A DNA stretch of 64,000 nucleotides from positions 9,698,128 to 9,762,127 of the forward strand of contig OY482854.1 of the NCBI GenBank assembly GCA_960531495.1, given 5' to 3'. A program made the translations under genes and the position numbers. How positions within the stretch are numbered: position 1 is the first letter of the stretch; the number at the start of each line of letters is the position of its first letter. Below, piece by piece: positions 27,846 through 40,250 of the stretch. This DNA is from Zeus faber (taxonomy: Eukaryota > Chordata > Actinopteri > Zeiformes > Zeidae). The notes under the pieces were generated by a model. It ran no database searches, was not told where the DNA came from, and saw only the letters and a list, made by a program, of their open reading frames with translations.

Positions 27846-28121
27846 TTTTTTTTTTTTTAACCGCAGCCCCGCCAGGTCGCAGCATGCCAGACACCACCAG
27901 ATGCAGGCCGCCAGGAATCTAACCCAGCCGGCAAGGGGCCCACCCGGCTGCCCCCCAGCCAACCAACCTCCCCACACCAACCCACCAGTGCCCCGCCACC
28001 TCTGAAAACCCGAGTGCTCAATGTGTGCTGTTGGCAATTGCAGTTAAAATTGCAAGGTGTGAGGGTGCGAGTCATCCAAGCAAGTCGAACCCGAATCACT
28101 TGCACCCCTCCTGCCGCGCAG
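27846..28121 (-). mobile_element. Outer L1-like LINE, 3' part (3' UTR and poly-A)
   Basis: Read on the minus strand this ends in a poly(A) run (T16 at 27,843-27,858 on the plus strand), preceded by a GC-rich 3' UTR. That UTR matches, inverted, the 3' UTR of the plus-strand LINE at about 29,650-29,820 (shared CTGCAATTGCCA, CATTGAGCACT, GGGTTTTC, GCTGCGACCTGGC). The left flank GAAAACACCTTT is repeated at 30,739-30,750, where the rest of the same insertion ends. So this is the 3' part of an element split by a later insertion. Confidence 0.7.
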
Positions 28122-28232
28122 ACCCTAGTCTAGGGGAGTATTGTTCCGAGTAAGATTTGTGTGCAAGTGTATGTTCTCTAAGCTAATATCAGCTAATATG
28201 TATTAAAATTGCAGGACTACAGGTAAAACAAA

Positions 28233-29217
28233 GACTGTGGAGGCCTAGCAGCCCCAAACTTCAGATACTACTATTTGGCAAACCATCTTCAATTTATAAT
28301 TAAATGGTTACAACCAGAGCAACAACTGAACCATGGATGGCGAGACATTGAACAAACAACATGTCGGGATTTATCAATATCTAATCTCCCATTCCTTACT
28401 GAATTTATAAAGAAACATAATTGCTCTAAAAAACAAACAAACAAATTCACTCCAATCTGGCACAACCAAGATTTTCTGGTTAAAAACAGGCCAATAATCT
28501 TCGGTTCTTGGAAAAGACAAGGACTAACTCATCTGGAAAACATTTTTGAAAACAATTGGCTTACATCCCTCCTAACCTTAACCGAAAGGTATAATATTGG
28601 TGGCCATGGCTTTGTTCAATTCCTTCAACTACAGCAGTCTGTAAAAGTTCAAATCAAATTGACAAACAACATCTTACTCATATTTAAAAAAATCCCTTTT
28701 CCAGAATATACAAACATTTATTAAAAAGTCTTTATCTTTACCTACCATGGAATGGGAAAGAGACCTTGCTGTTTCCACCGATATCAACCTGTGGAAGCTG
28801 TGGAAGGAACTCTATGACCCCCAATTCCAAAATGCAACTCATCCAATATAATATTCTGCAAGGAGCTGTGGATAAAGACATTTGCTCTCACTGTTCCCTT
28901 AGTAGCAGAGATGATTACGTTCATGCCATCTGGCTCTGCCCCCCATCCTAGCATTCTGGACCAACATCACCAAGAAGCTATCAATCCTTCTCGGTTGCAG
29001 CATTCCAGTCTCCCCGACTGTATGGCTCCCTGGTGACCTCTCCTCAGTTGACCCACCACTCAAACACCACCAACCCATGTTGATCTCCTTAACAACTGCC
29101 AAGAAAATACTATTACTCAATTGGAAAAACAGAGATAATCTCCACCGCATCCCAATGGTTTCATTTATTAATACATCTCAATGGAAAAACGTTTGGCATA
29201 TCCAAAAACAAGGTTGA
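28233..29217 (+). pseudogene. L1 ORF2 C-terminal region, broken
   Basis: The frame after the reverse transcriptase of an L1-type LINE. It starts with a GGLAAPNF...YYLANHLQF segment (typical of the region just after RT), continues open through 28,724, then breaks. Later in shifted frames come MEWERDL (28,749), a cysteine-histidine cluster CSHCSLSSRDDYVHAIWLC (about 28,882-28,938, the C-terminal zinc-knuckle-like motif of L1 ORF2), and a tail with LLLNWKNRDNLHRIP. The endonuclease and RT catalytic domains are absent because of 5' truncation, so it is inactive. ORF2 protein normally nicks target DNA and reverse transcribes L1 RNA; this remnant cannot. Confidence 0.7.
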
Positions 29218-29285
29218 TTCATTTAATAAAATATGGGCTACTTTTATCCCTTACATAACTCCATCCATTAATACTTGAGTCTTCC

Positions 29286-30472
29286 TGAGTTGGGGCAATG
29301 TCGTCGTGTTTTAGGGCATGTGGGGGTCCTCCTGGTCTTGTCGGGGCTCTGCAATTGGGTGGGTGCCGGGCTGCTGTGGGGACCTCAGTAGGGTTTGTCC
29401 TGTGGTCATGAGGGTGTCCCAGGGCCCCACGGGGGTGTAGGGGGGCCGGGTTGTGGCACCCGCTCTTGTTCCTGGGTTGAGCTGCCCTGTCTCCAGGGAC
29501 GGGGTGCTCCTGGGGAGTGCCGGCGGTTGGTGTCCATGTGTTGGTTTGAGGCATGGTTGGTTGGGGGTGGGGGATGTTGCGGGTTAAGGTCTTGGCCCCA
29601 TGGTCAGTGGGTCAGCGCACCGCTGGGATCGCCCGCCCCACACCCCCACACCCCCCAATTGTAACTGCAATTGCCAGAAAACATTGAGCACTGGGGTTTT
29701 CCGGGGTGGCGGGTTGCTGGTGGGTCGTGTGGGGGCATGGTTGGCCAGGGGGTTGCCGGCTGGGCTGGAGTCCTGGCGGCTGAAGGTGTGCTGCGACCTG
29801 GCTGCGGAGAGCGGCGTCACGTGCCTACCGTGGCCCCTGAGAGGCTGCTTGCTGTTGTGGGTGTGGGTTGAGGTACGGGGGGCAGCTGTCGGCCTTAGCT
29901 CCCGCTGCGCAGCTTGTCTGTGACAGGTGCCCTGGGTGCCGGGGGTGGTGGAGGGCCCATATATCCGGCGGCCTGCTGGCGTCAGCAGGGGGGGGGTGGG
30001 GGCTTACATTCGGGTGCCCTGCACTGAGCACACTCTGCTTCGGGATGGGCGCTCGGGGCTCGTGGCCGGGTGGGGTTTCTGGTCCGCTGCAGTGGGGCGG
30101 GCCTCGCCCTTGCGTGGGGTATGGGTCGGCAGGTGATTCAGGCCGGGCAATCGGTCTGTCAGCACGGGGCCTGGCTCCGGGCCTGTGGTCCGTGTATGCC
30201 GCCCACGGCCCGGGTTCTGCGCCTTCAGCTGTGTCTTGTGCCTGCACTTGTGGGTGGGTTGTATGTGTGCGCTCCGGGGGTGTGGGTTCTTCTCGTGCTC
30301 CCTGGGACTGGGTTATGCTCCTCGGGGCCAGGTGTGGGGGTTGCTCTGTGGACTTCCGGCTTCTCTGGGGGCCGGGTTAGTGTGGCCGTGGGGTGTCTAT
30401 ATAGCTGCAGGGCTTCGCTTATACACCGGAACCAATTGGGATAAGTCCTGTACACTCACTGGTGAACACCTA
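29286..30472 (+). mobile_element. GC-rich 3' UTR of the inner L1-like LINE
   Basis: G-rich on the plus strand, with runs such as GGGGGGGTGGGGGC (29,988-30,002). Frames of 60-170 codons appear on both strands because of high GC and are not genes. A long, G-rich 3' UTR is typical of fish and mammalian L1 elements. G-runs here could fold into G-quadruplexes. Confidence 0.6.
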
Positions 30473-30518
30473 ACCCACACACACACACACACACATACAG
30501 GCGGTCCCAAACCCTAGT

Positions 30519-30738
30519 TCTATTGTGTGGTGTATGTACCTTGTATACGTTTTGGCACTGGGAGAGATAGACGAAGCACAACCAGATCAACGGTGGAAAC
30601 GGCAAGGTCTCTCTCCCATTCCATGGTAGGTAAAGATAAAGTGTCACCTGGTTTCATTAAAAGTTTGTATATTCTGGAAAAGGGTTTTATCAAATGACCT
30701 ATATGAGTAAGATGTTAAATCATCAGAGGTGGTTGTAG
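30519..30738 (-). mobile_element. Outer L1-like LINE, 5' part (ORF2 fragment)
   Basis: Read on the minus strand, it contains CCCTTTTCCAGAATATACAA and TTTATCTTTACCTACCATGG, which match, inverted, the ORF2 segment of the inner LINE at 28,694-28,750. It then diverges. The outer edge abuts GAAAACACCTTT (30,739-30,750), the target duplication shared with 27,834-27,845. This is the upstream part of the minus-strand LINE whose 3' part lies at 27,846-28,121. Confidence 0.65.
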
Positions 30739-30750
30739 GAAAACACCTTT

Positions 30751-31454
30751 AACGTTGCTTAAAATCGTTCATCAACAAATTTACCCAGGTTGAGTACCAC
30801 AGGCACTAACGTTGATGAAAAGGAAGATAAAATATAACTCAAATTGATTGTCTTGTAAATTAATTTAAGCTAAAAATGCCAAAAATAGGGAGCTTAACAG
30901 AGTTTAATGAGACAGTAGAAACAATAGACAGCAGAAACTGGAGGGCATATGTTATGTTACCCAAAGTAGAGGGGTATAAGAACTCAGGAAACATACGTGT
31001 TTTCAATGTCATATTAATATATGAATCAAGCTTCCTTAAGCCTTAAGCTAAATTTTCTATGTTCCTACCGGGTGAATAGGAAAAATACAATATTTTGGGG
31101 TATTCCCAATCCTAATCTTTAAGATTTTTGATTCACTTCAAATTTGTATCAACACATGCCCCTCTATGAACTGAATTAATATGGATTTCTATTTAGATTT
31201 TAGGTCATTTTTCCAAAATATAGAACTCCACATTATTTCCTATTATTCATGATGATCTTATCGCCTTTTATTTATTTACTTATCTTACTTACTTACTTAC
31301 TTTATTTATTTACTAACTTATGTATGTGATTGTGATGATCTTATAGAAAATATATACCGTACCTGTCACTAAATGGTATGAAGCTCATTTTAGTCTAATT
31401 TTCAATTCCACATTATTTAGTAATGTTTGGGATACTAAAAATAGCGTGTCTAAA
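30751..31454. other. Non-coding AT-rich stretch
   Basis: A (CTTA)n-like run lies at about 31,276-31,303. No gene recognised. Confidence 0.5.
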
Positions 31455-31600
31455 CCAAACCGTCTAACCCTAACCCTTTTACCCCGAACCCTAACCTTCC
31501 AACCCATAACCCCAACCCTATAACCCCTAACCCTAACCCTATAACCTCTAACCCTAACTATCTAACCCCTAACCCTAAACCTCTAATACCTATCCCTAAA
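31455..31600. repeat. Degenerate telomere-like (CCCTAA)n repeats
   Basis: Many CCCTAA or ACCCTAAC hexamers, interspersed with CCTATAA, CCTCTAA and CCCCTAA variants. This is the vertebrate telomere motif (TTAGGG on the other strand) at an internal position. Confidence 0.8.
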
Positions 31601-32224
31601 GCTATTTTTCAAAAGCGAACAAAATGGCGGTTGATATGTGATGCTTCTAAAATCTATCTCTGAGAGAGTATATATTTTATTCCAACCCCCAATGAAACGT
31701 TCTGGCCTTCGTTTATTTTTAATTCTGAAGGTTTAAGTGGATAAGGTGATAAAGTGTGAATTAGACTCCACTCAGACGTCCGCTTATTCAGATGTCAGAG
31801 CCTTAATAAAAAGTACTCGTGGTTTTATTTATATGTAGTCTGGGGAAGATGAAGCTTTCTCTGCAATTTGTGAACTCTGTTGGCGAACAATTTTATCTAT
31901 CTCTCCCAAAAGATTTTCATCTTGACGTCAAATCCATTTAAACCCAATGCCTGTAAGTATTACATCGCAAATACGACCCTTCACGTTCAATGACATGTTG
32001 AAAATGAATGAGAAGAAATTAGCATGGATCATATTTTCAAATGTGTATTTTGGGTACATTTGCAAATGACTAAAGAAAAAGATCCTTTATTTATCACACA
32101 CAAGTGGCAACGAACACACATGCTTCAAATGGTGGCTGGTGAAATGAATTCTCTGCTTTTAACCTATCCTGGCTTGTCCTTCCTCCGGGCGTCAGCCAGG
32201 AGCAGTATACAGTGACATGCCAGG
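31601..32224. other. Non-coding stretch
   Basis: No gene or repeat recognised. Confidence 0.45.
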
Positions 32225-32495
32225 GGACCAATTACAAGTGTACATTGCTGGTCAGCTGAAAGTGTTCAGCTTGTTTCTGGTGGGGGACCTTACCCATGCC
32301 ACGTGGAGGAAACCACATGTGAACATGGGGAGAACATGCAAGCTACACACAGAAAGACCCCTAACCGTGTTCCCTTAGTACCAGAAATAGTCCCAGCGGG
32401 GCGAGGTGCCAATGGCGTCCCAGGTGTGGATTGAACCCAGGACCTTCTTGCTGTGATGCATCAGTGCAATGCACTGTGCCACGATACCCACTGGA
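32225..32495 (-). mobile_element. tRNA-derived SINE-type repeat
   Basis: On the minus strand a box-A-like GTGGCACAGTGCATTGCACT is followed by CAGCAAGAAGGTCCTGGGTT and the box-B-like GGTTCAATCC. Further along come GCATGTTCTCCCCATGTTCA and GTGGTTTCCTCC. This order is a well-known teleost dispersed repeat, recognised from memory. Confidence 0.65.
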
Positions 32496-32527
32496 TCACT
32501 GGATCTGGATCTCTCTATCCCATTGTT

Positions 32528-32528
<1 letters not shown>

Positions 32529-32567
<39 letters not shown>

Positions 32568-32585
32568 TGTGTGTGTGTGTGCGTG
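32529..32585. repeat. (TG)n microsatellite
   Basis: TG array with GCGTG interruptions. Confidence 0.95.
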
Positions 32586-32833
32586 CTTATGTGTCGGCAT
32601 AAAGTCATCATGTAAGCATTGTGCACACATAAACGACGTGTGTGTATTTACAGCATAGAGCTCCCTATCAGGGTTGAATAGACAATGATGGAGACGTTTC
32701 TGAGAACACAGGCAAAGAAATTTACCAAGGAGAAACAAAGAGCCACCTGGGAGCCCGACATACTCACAGAAGAGATAGAGAGAGAGTGGCGTGATGAGAG
32801 GTGTTGCAGAGTAAGCAACAAGGTCATATTTTT

Positions 32834-33644
<811 letters not shown>

Positions 33645-33652
33645 GGTCCAAC

Positions 33653-35786
33653 TAGGGCTGAACGATTAATCAAATTCAAACCATCATCGCAATTTAATAG
33701 AAGGCAATTTACAAATCACAAAGGCTGCGATAAAAAAATATATAAATAGTTGGGGTTTTTTTACGTTACACAATCTAACCAATTGTCCAGTGCCGACCTG
33801 CCAACCTTGGAAAATATTTTGAGTACCACAATAGTGTCACGGAGCCTCCGTGGCGTTTGAGATACTGCAGCCGAATGACTCCAGTTATTCACACCGTAGC
33901 CGTCTGGTAGGGAGGCTATTTACATAATATGCGAGCGACTTTGGCTAACTATATACAGTATACAAATTCATCTAATTTGGATATACCCCTTGAAATGCAT
34001 CATCTCGTAAAGTTACTAAACATGTTTACCAACTAGAGATGCACCGATTGCAATTTTCTTGGCCGATTCCTTTTTCAGATTATTCATTTATTTAATTTTT
34101 TAAGTCAGACCTGCAGATTCTTATCTCCGATCTACTGTACGTCAATGACAAATACATTGCGTGATATGATCACACTCACGTGATAAGACAGCTGCACATA
34201 AGGACGACCCCTGCAATTTTCAGTTACCACAATAGCGGGATTGCTGATTCTTAAACAGTTTTTTATTGTTCATTATTCACTATGGAACAATACTACAACA
34301 TGAAACTGTCACTGAGTTCCAACAAAACGTAATATGGGACCGGTCACCAAGTTTCAGTATAACTCAACCTGTAACTCACTGAGTTTTAGTAGGACGCAAC
34401 ATATAACTAACATGGAAATGTCCAGTTCAAACTTTAAATGAAAGTCTCTTTCACTTTAAGTGCAAATATACATTCATATTATATTTATGTAGTACTTTGC
34501 AAATAAATTGCAATTTCAAAAAAATAAACAAATCAACTATATGGCTGACTCCTCTCACTCGGCTCCACTGGAAGTCCTCCTTCCCTCATGTGTTAATCAA
34601 CTGAATCAAATCCAATGACTCGTTTTACTGAGTGACTTATCAAGAAACAAGTCTCAAAAAGAGTCAAACTTTTCGTCACGATCCGAGCTCCGCTGTGACA
34701 GCGGTAGATATGCAGTCCGCACAATGTTAGAATGTTGTCAGGTGATAAATAAATGATTTAATCGAATCTTCTTTGTTTACCTTGAAGTACGTTCAAACAA
34801 CCGACATTCTTGCTTTATCTCGCTTTTTTGAGCGTCAACTACACAACTACATTATATTACATTGGTATCGAGTTTGAGTGTCAGAGTATTTTTACGAGGA
34901 CAGTACATGAGCTCAGTATCGGGTGCGTAAATTTGACCAACACAGAATCTGAAAATATATCTGACACTGATCAGCCAGTGAAAACCCACCAATTGACTGA
35001 TCGATCAGTGCATCTCATGTTTTATATGTTAACATTTCGGTCACATTTTTGTACTTTAGTATTATTCTTCCACTTCCCATTTCACCTTACAATGCAGAGT
35101 TATACCTTGGTGGATAATAAAGTACCACTAGGCTCAGCGCTGCGTATCAGCGGATGTTGAGTGAGAGGAGAGGGAGGGCTTACAGCACCACAGGGTGTAG
35201 CATCTGGTCCAATCCGAGGAATGAAGTTTAAATACCCAATGAATGTACAGTATTGTTTTGTATTGATTAATTGATTTCCATCATTAAATTACAATTATAT
35301 ATAATTATTATTAATTTTTTTTCTGCGTAGTTTCAGTTGCATATTTCGACTAAGAATTGGGTAGTTGGCACATACTGTAAATTACGTGCATGTTGGCAGT
35401 TTTCAAGTGCGTTTGGAACAAAACCGAAAACATTTTTATAAAAATAATACATTTCTGCTGAAACGCTGCATATTTTTAGAATGTTAATTCTCTGATCTGA
35501 ACAATAACAAGGCTTGACGTTGAACCAATCGGTCCATATTCTACTGTAATTGAGGGTTTTTCTTTTTACAGTTCAATAGTTAAATAAAGATGTGTCATTC
35601 ATATCAATTCATCTCATTTCATCATGTTGACTGTATCCAATGTTGTGTTGCTCATACTATAGAAAGACTGACATTTAGTGAATAATACAGAAGGTATTAT
35701 TCGTAATAAAAATCCCACACTAAATCGCAATATTGGTCAAAAAAAACAATCGCAATTACATTATTTTCCCAAATCATTCAGCCCGA
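33653..35786. mobile_element. hAT-like element with 8-bp target duplication
   Basis: The left end TAGGGCTGAACGATTAATCA and the right end CCAAATCATTCAGCCCGA are inverted relatives, and both arms carry a further inner match (CATCGCAATT / AATCGCAATT in inverse order). It is flanked by GGTCCAAC (33,645-33,652) and GGCCCAAC (35,787-35,794), an 8-bp duplication with one mismatch, as hAT transposases produce. There is no transposase frame. A second hAT-like element is nested at about 34,034-35,018. Confidence 0.75.
34034..35018. mobile_element. Nested second hAT-like element
   Basis: The left end AGAGATGCACCGATTGCAAT and the right end ACTGATCGATCAGTGCATCT form imperfect inverted repeats of the AGATGCACCGAT type. 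No coding region. The segment at 34,570-34,680 matches 19,260-19,400. Confidence 0.55.
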
Positions 35787-35794
35787 GGCCCAAC

Positions 35795-36984
35795 TCATGA
35801 TGACTAGGTTTGAAACTTGAGTAAAAAAAAACACACCAGAAGGGTGCAACTCCAAATGTACACCAATGCAAGTGACAATGGATATGGCCATTGAACCCCC
35901 AAAATCCACTGTTTCTCTCTAGAATTCAACAGTCATGGACATTTCTCCGTCATCATTTGAACGAAGATAATGTCTTTGTTGGTATTTGGATGCGACAGGC
36001 GAGCGGAGTGACTGGTGGTGGGCCTGGGCGGCGCAATGAGAAAGCAACTTTGGAAGCAGTTGTCAACGCACTACTACTGTGATAGAATGTACGGCAGCAC
36101 CGTCACATGATACGTTCAATTTCTACACAGAGAAACTGTTGAGAGATTTCTATCTTTTTATCACAATCGAAGATCATTATATTCCACACGCCTGAACATC
36201 AAGATACCAGTCAAGGCTGCCAGGCGCTGTGGATTTACAGATTGATCACTCCAGCAGCCTCGGGGTGAATCGCTGCTACTGTGTGAGTGCGTGTTCCATT
36301 TCTCCCACATGCGTGCATATAGGGCGATAGAGAATGTCAGCTTTTTTCACCAGTCAGGTTGAAGAAAAGCCACACTGTGCACGGCACAAACCTGCCAACT
36401 ACACACTTTAATTTCCCTTCTCCCTCATTCTGCCTCACGCACATACACAGACACACACGCACACACACTAAACCAGACATCCCATTACTCTAACTCACAC
36501 TTGTACCCAACCTACACATATACACGCAATCGCATACACGGAGCCATACATTGTTTAGCTGATTTCGGGCAACGGCAGAGTGCACAGGGAAGTTAATAGA
36601 CGGTAATAGCAAGAACAAAACGGGAGGCCTTGAAAAATGAAAAAGAAAATAAATGGGGAAGACAAAGGGAAGAATGACAGAAGTTATTTTGAGCCTTTTA
36701 TTCATTGAATGGGGACTGTGGCCGGGAACAGACCCATTCAGAAAGAGATGGAAGGTTGGTGGGTGCGTGTGCGTGCCTGCGAGTGTGTGTGTGCGTGCCT
36801 GCGTGCGTGTGTGTTCCGACTGGTTATTTTAGAGCTCAGGGAGGAGGAGCCGGATAAGCCATGACAGTAACAGCTTAGACAAGACAAAAACCTCGAGTCA
36901 CCTTCACAGTCACCTGATTGGAAACACAACAACCCAACAGCCTTGCAGCCACTTAATAACAGACCACTTTCAGAGGGCATGGTT

Positions 36985-36985
<1 letters not shown>
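35795..36985. other. Non-coding stretch
   Basis: Short CA-like patches lie at 36,440-36,470 and TG/CG-rich sequence at 36,758-36,813. No gene recognised. Confidence 0.45.
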
Positions 36986-37067
<82 letters not shown>

Positions 37068-37086
37068 AACACACACACACACACAG

Positions 37087-37118
<32 letters not shown>
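36986..37118. repeat. (CA)n microsatellite
   Basis: CA array with TAAAC and AGTC interruptions. Confidence 0.95.
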
Positions 37119-37121
<3 letters not shown>

Positions 37122-37232
37122 TACAGAGACTCAGACAGGGACCTGGATAATAGCACGTAATCAGCAGAGGCTAAAGATGATCCTTCTCTCTGTCTTCACC
37201 TAAGAGGGGAGGAGAGAGTGAGAAAGACAGAG

Positions 37233-37261
37233 CGAGAGAGAGAGAGAGAGAGAGAGAGAGG
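37233..37261. repeat. (GA)n microsatellite
   Basis: About 14 GA units. Confidence 0.9.
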
Positions 37262-37671
37262 TGATAGGAAGTCTACTCCAGGAATAACAAGCAAGGGTTA
37301 AGAAGGTGGAAACAAACTGCTTCCACCTCGTAAGGACCACCGCAAGACCGTTTATCTGGTCAGGACAGGCTTAATGTCACTGTTACGGCCCACAGACTCT
37401 GAGCAAGACGAAGTGCTGTAGACCGTTCCGTTCCGTTCCTCCGGAAAAAAAAACAACTGTCTTTTTTTTATTGGACTTTACAGTCCACTTGTGCTATTTA
37501 AAAACATGTGCAAACAGCGTCAACTGTATGGGCATTACCACATAAAAGAAGTGTGTTCGCTGTAATCACAAACTCTGTTGATTTTATGCTTCTGTCTTTT
37601 AGTCTGTGTATTGTCTGTGTATATATTGAATTGAACAATATCACAAGTGCTACAGCCTAGAAATAATTAGT
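37262..37671. other. Non-coding stretch
   Basis: No gene recognised. Confidence 0.45.
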
Positions 37672-38325
37672 GCTGCCCCCTGAAAGTCGACGAGTCCACT
37701 CATCAGTCGGAAACCCGTCAGTCGACTGAGATCCTTTAAGTCGAATAGTTGTTTTTTTTCGGGGGTTTTTGTTAGTCAGTGTGCGTTACAATTACAGGAT
37801 AAAACAGATAGCAGCTTATTAAACTGCACAGGGATAACCTTTCAATGAGGAATTATAAATAAGGGGAATCATCATAAGGGGATTGATTGATCGCGGAGAG
37901 CCGTACCCCATTTATCCAAACTCCTGGAAGCAGAGGAACAGCGGCTGGGGCACAGAGTAATCGGTGTGCCCCTGGAGAAATCGCCGTGCCCCTGCTTCCC
38001 GTTCCTGTGTTTTTATTTTTTTGCCCCCTGCCAAATAGTCGAATATTCGCATTGAACAGCCGATTTTGATTCGGCTGACAGAATTCTGAGTCAGGTACAG
38101 CCCGAGAAATAATTACGAATAATCGGACACACACATATATTTAATGGACTGTCCCTCCCCCTTGCGCGCAGCGTGCCACAGTGACGCAAAGAGCGGAGCA
38201 ACTGATGATAACTAAATGATGATTATTGTGTTTAAATTTTATTTCACACTTCTGTAACTTTCACCAGCAAATGAGCACGGTATTTGCAGAAATGCGGTAA
38301 TGCGGTTATTGTCACAGCCCTAATT
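37672..38325 (-). mobile_element. hAT-like composite repeat, copy 2 (inverted)
   Basis: Contains, in reverse order and orientation, the segments of the repeat at 896-1,330: ATTCGCATTGAACAGCCGAT, ATTACGAATAATCGGACACA, TTAATGGACTGTCCCTCC, CTGTAACTTTCACCAGC and an end reading GTTATTGTCACAGCCCT. An inner element end (TACAGCCCGA, about 38,095) sits at the same place within the outer repeat as in copy 1. The left part, 37,672-37,900, is an inner hAT-type end (CTGAAAGTCGACGAGTC). Confidence 0.55.
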
Positions 38326-38417
38326 CTGTCATGATTAAAGGCTACATAATCACAACTAATCTTTTTTTTTAAGTGTTTTCTCGATTTCCCTCTAAACCAC
38401 CTATATCTAAATTAGAA

Positions 38418-38419
<2 letters not shown>

Positions 38420-38495
<76 letters not shown>

Positions 38496-38527
38496 CGCAC
38501 ACACATAAACACACAAACACACACACA
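38420..38527. repeat. (CA)n microsatellite
   Basis: CA array with CACG and AAAC variants at its right end. Confidence 0.95.
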
Positions 38528-39354
38528 TAGGTGCATAGATGGTTTTAACGGAACAAAATAAACACCAGTATTAATAGTACACTCGGAATTTGAGGACATG
38601 TTTAATGTCCTCATAAATCACATATGCCTGAATCAGCACACAACACATGCAAACAAAGCACCATCTCTGTTATCACCACACCACACACCCACACCCACAC
38701 CCACACCCGCACTCTTCCTAAGCGCGCGGAGGGACATTTCATAATTACCTAGCCGGGACGAGAGGCACAGCTGAGTGCGGGAGCTCTCGCTGGGTGCCTG
38801 CCGCCTATTTTTAGACAGTCATGCATGAGCAGTGACAGATTGACTCAGCTTGCAAGCTCAGCCCGGTTCAGCAAGCGATGGCACCACGCGGCACAACAGG
38901 GACCAGTTCCCTCTGTGGAGAGCAGTACTTGACTGCGACCCAAAGGTCACAGGGGTCAACGCCCTGGATCGAGACCTAGGGATTGTGATTGATGAACAAT
39001 GGCGCCTCCCGTCCTTTCCCTGCATGCGGGTCAGCGATTTGGACGACTACTAGTCCACTATAATCATGTGTGCTAAGGGATGTATCAAGATATGTATAGA
39101 ATGATCATAGCATACTATTGCAAAGGCGGTACAATTGTCTGAGGGGCCTGAGTGGTGTGTGGATCCATGGCCAATTTACCGCCAATATAATGCTGCATCA
39201 GCGATAACCACAGTTCTAATACTTGATTTATACTATAAACTCTTGTTTGTCTTCTGAGACTGCACTGACACAAGGAAGCAAGTTATTAACCTCAGAAATA
39301 ATCCTACAGCCTAAAGCCTGTTCAGATTACCTCCATCAGAAGACTGCGCGTCCA
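38528..39354. other. Non-coding stretch
   Basis: A small (ACACCC)n run lies at about 38,684-38,709. No gene recognised. Confidence 0.45.
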
Positions 39355-40250
39355 GGAAAGAATGCTAGACTACGGACAGCGCAAACCATTTTCAAGACTC
39401 AAGACTCTAGACACAAGACTCTAGACACAAGACCAAATACTCCAAGACTCAGGACTCTGGACTCTAGACTCTAGACTCAAGACCAAGACTCTAGACTGTA
39501 GAATTAGACTGTAAGACCAAGACCAAGACCAAAGACCCCAAGACTCTAGACTCCAGACTCAAGACCAAGACTCTAGACTCTAGACTCAAGATCAAAACTT
39601 TAGACTCTAGACTCAAGACCAAGACTTTAGACTCTAGACTCAAGAGAAAGACCAAAGACCCCAAGACTCTAGACTCTAGACTCTAGACTCTAGACCCCAA
39701 GACCCCAGACTCTAGACTCTAGACTCTAGACTCTAGACTCAAGACCAAGACTCTGCAGTGAAAGTTTATCAAGTCAAGGTGAACTGCAAAAGTGGAGCTT
39801 ATCATGTGCGTGAATGAAAGAATGCTAGACTATGGACAGCGCAAATCATTTTATTTGCATTTTCAATTTGAAGTTTAAAGTCAATGGTCAACTCAACTAA
39901 AGATTGGACTGCTACTGAGGAGGATATTTTACAGCGTCTGCACTCATTCCCACTCCCTAGCAATAAGGGATAATTTCATATGACATTTTTGACATTGACA
40001 TTTTGAACTGGAGAAACCTAGATCAGGTCAGGATGACCACATTCGCCCAGACCAAGACTAAGACCAAAGACCCCAAGTCTCAAGACTCAAGACTCAAGAC
40101 CCAATACTCTAGAGTCTAGACTCTAGACCCCAAGACCCCAAGACCCCAGACTCTAGACTCTAGACTCTAGACTCTAGACTCAAGACCAAGACTCTGCATT
40201 GAAAGTTTATCAAGTCAAAGTGAGCTGCAAAAGTGGAGCTTATCATGTCC
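39355..40250 (+). repeat. Tandem duplication containing ACTCTAG minisatellite arrays
   Basis: Two units of about 450 bp in direct order. Each starts with GAAAGAATGCTAGACTA(C/T)GGAC (39,355 and 39,814) and ends with GAAAGTTTATCAAGTCAA followed by GTGGAGCTTATCATGT (39,759 and 40,200). Inside each lies an array of ACTCTAG heptamers mixed with AAGACC and ACTCAAG variants (39,396-39,750 and 40,053-40,195). Unit 2 also has unrelated sequence at 39,853-40,045, so the copies are unequal. Confidence 0.85.

Larger units (their letters stand above)
28131..30510 (+). mobile_element. Inner L1-like LINE, 5'-truncated, nested in another L1
   Basis: It carries the C-terminal end of ORF2 (28,230-29,217) and then a long GC-rich 3' UTR ending near a short (CA)n at 30,473-30,497. 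It sits between two parts of an oppositely oriented L1. ACCCTAGT occurs just outside both edges (28,122-28,129 and 30,511-30,518) and may be the target duplication of this inner insertion. Confidence 0.65.

Noticed and set aside
29868-30517. Several overlapping 70-170-codon Gly/Cys-rich frames
   Set aside because: They lie in the G-rich 3' UTR of an L1-like LINE, in all frames and both strands, with no domain.
39396-40195. Regular short repeats considered as a CRISPR array
   Set aside because: The repeats are 7-base units with no unique spacers of constant length, and the genome is eukaryotic.
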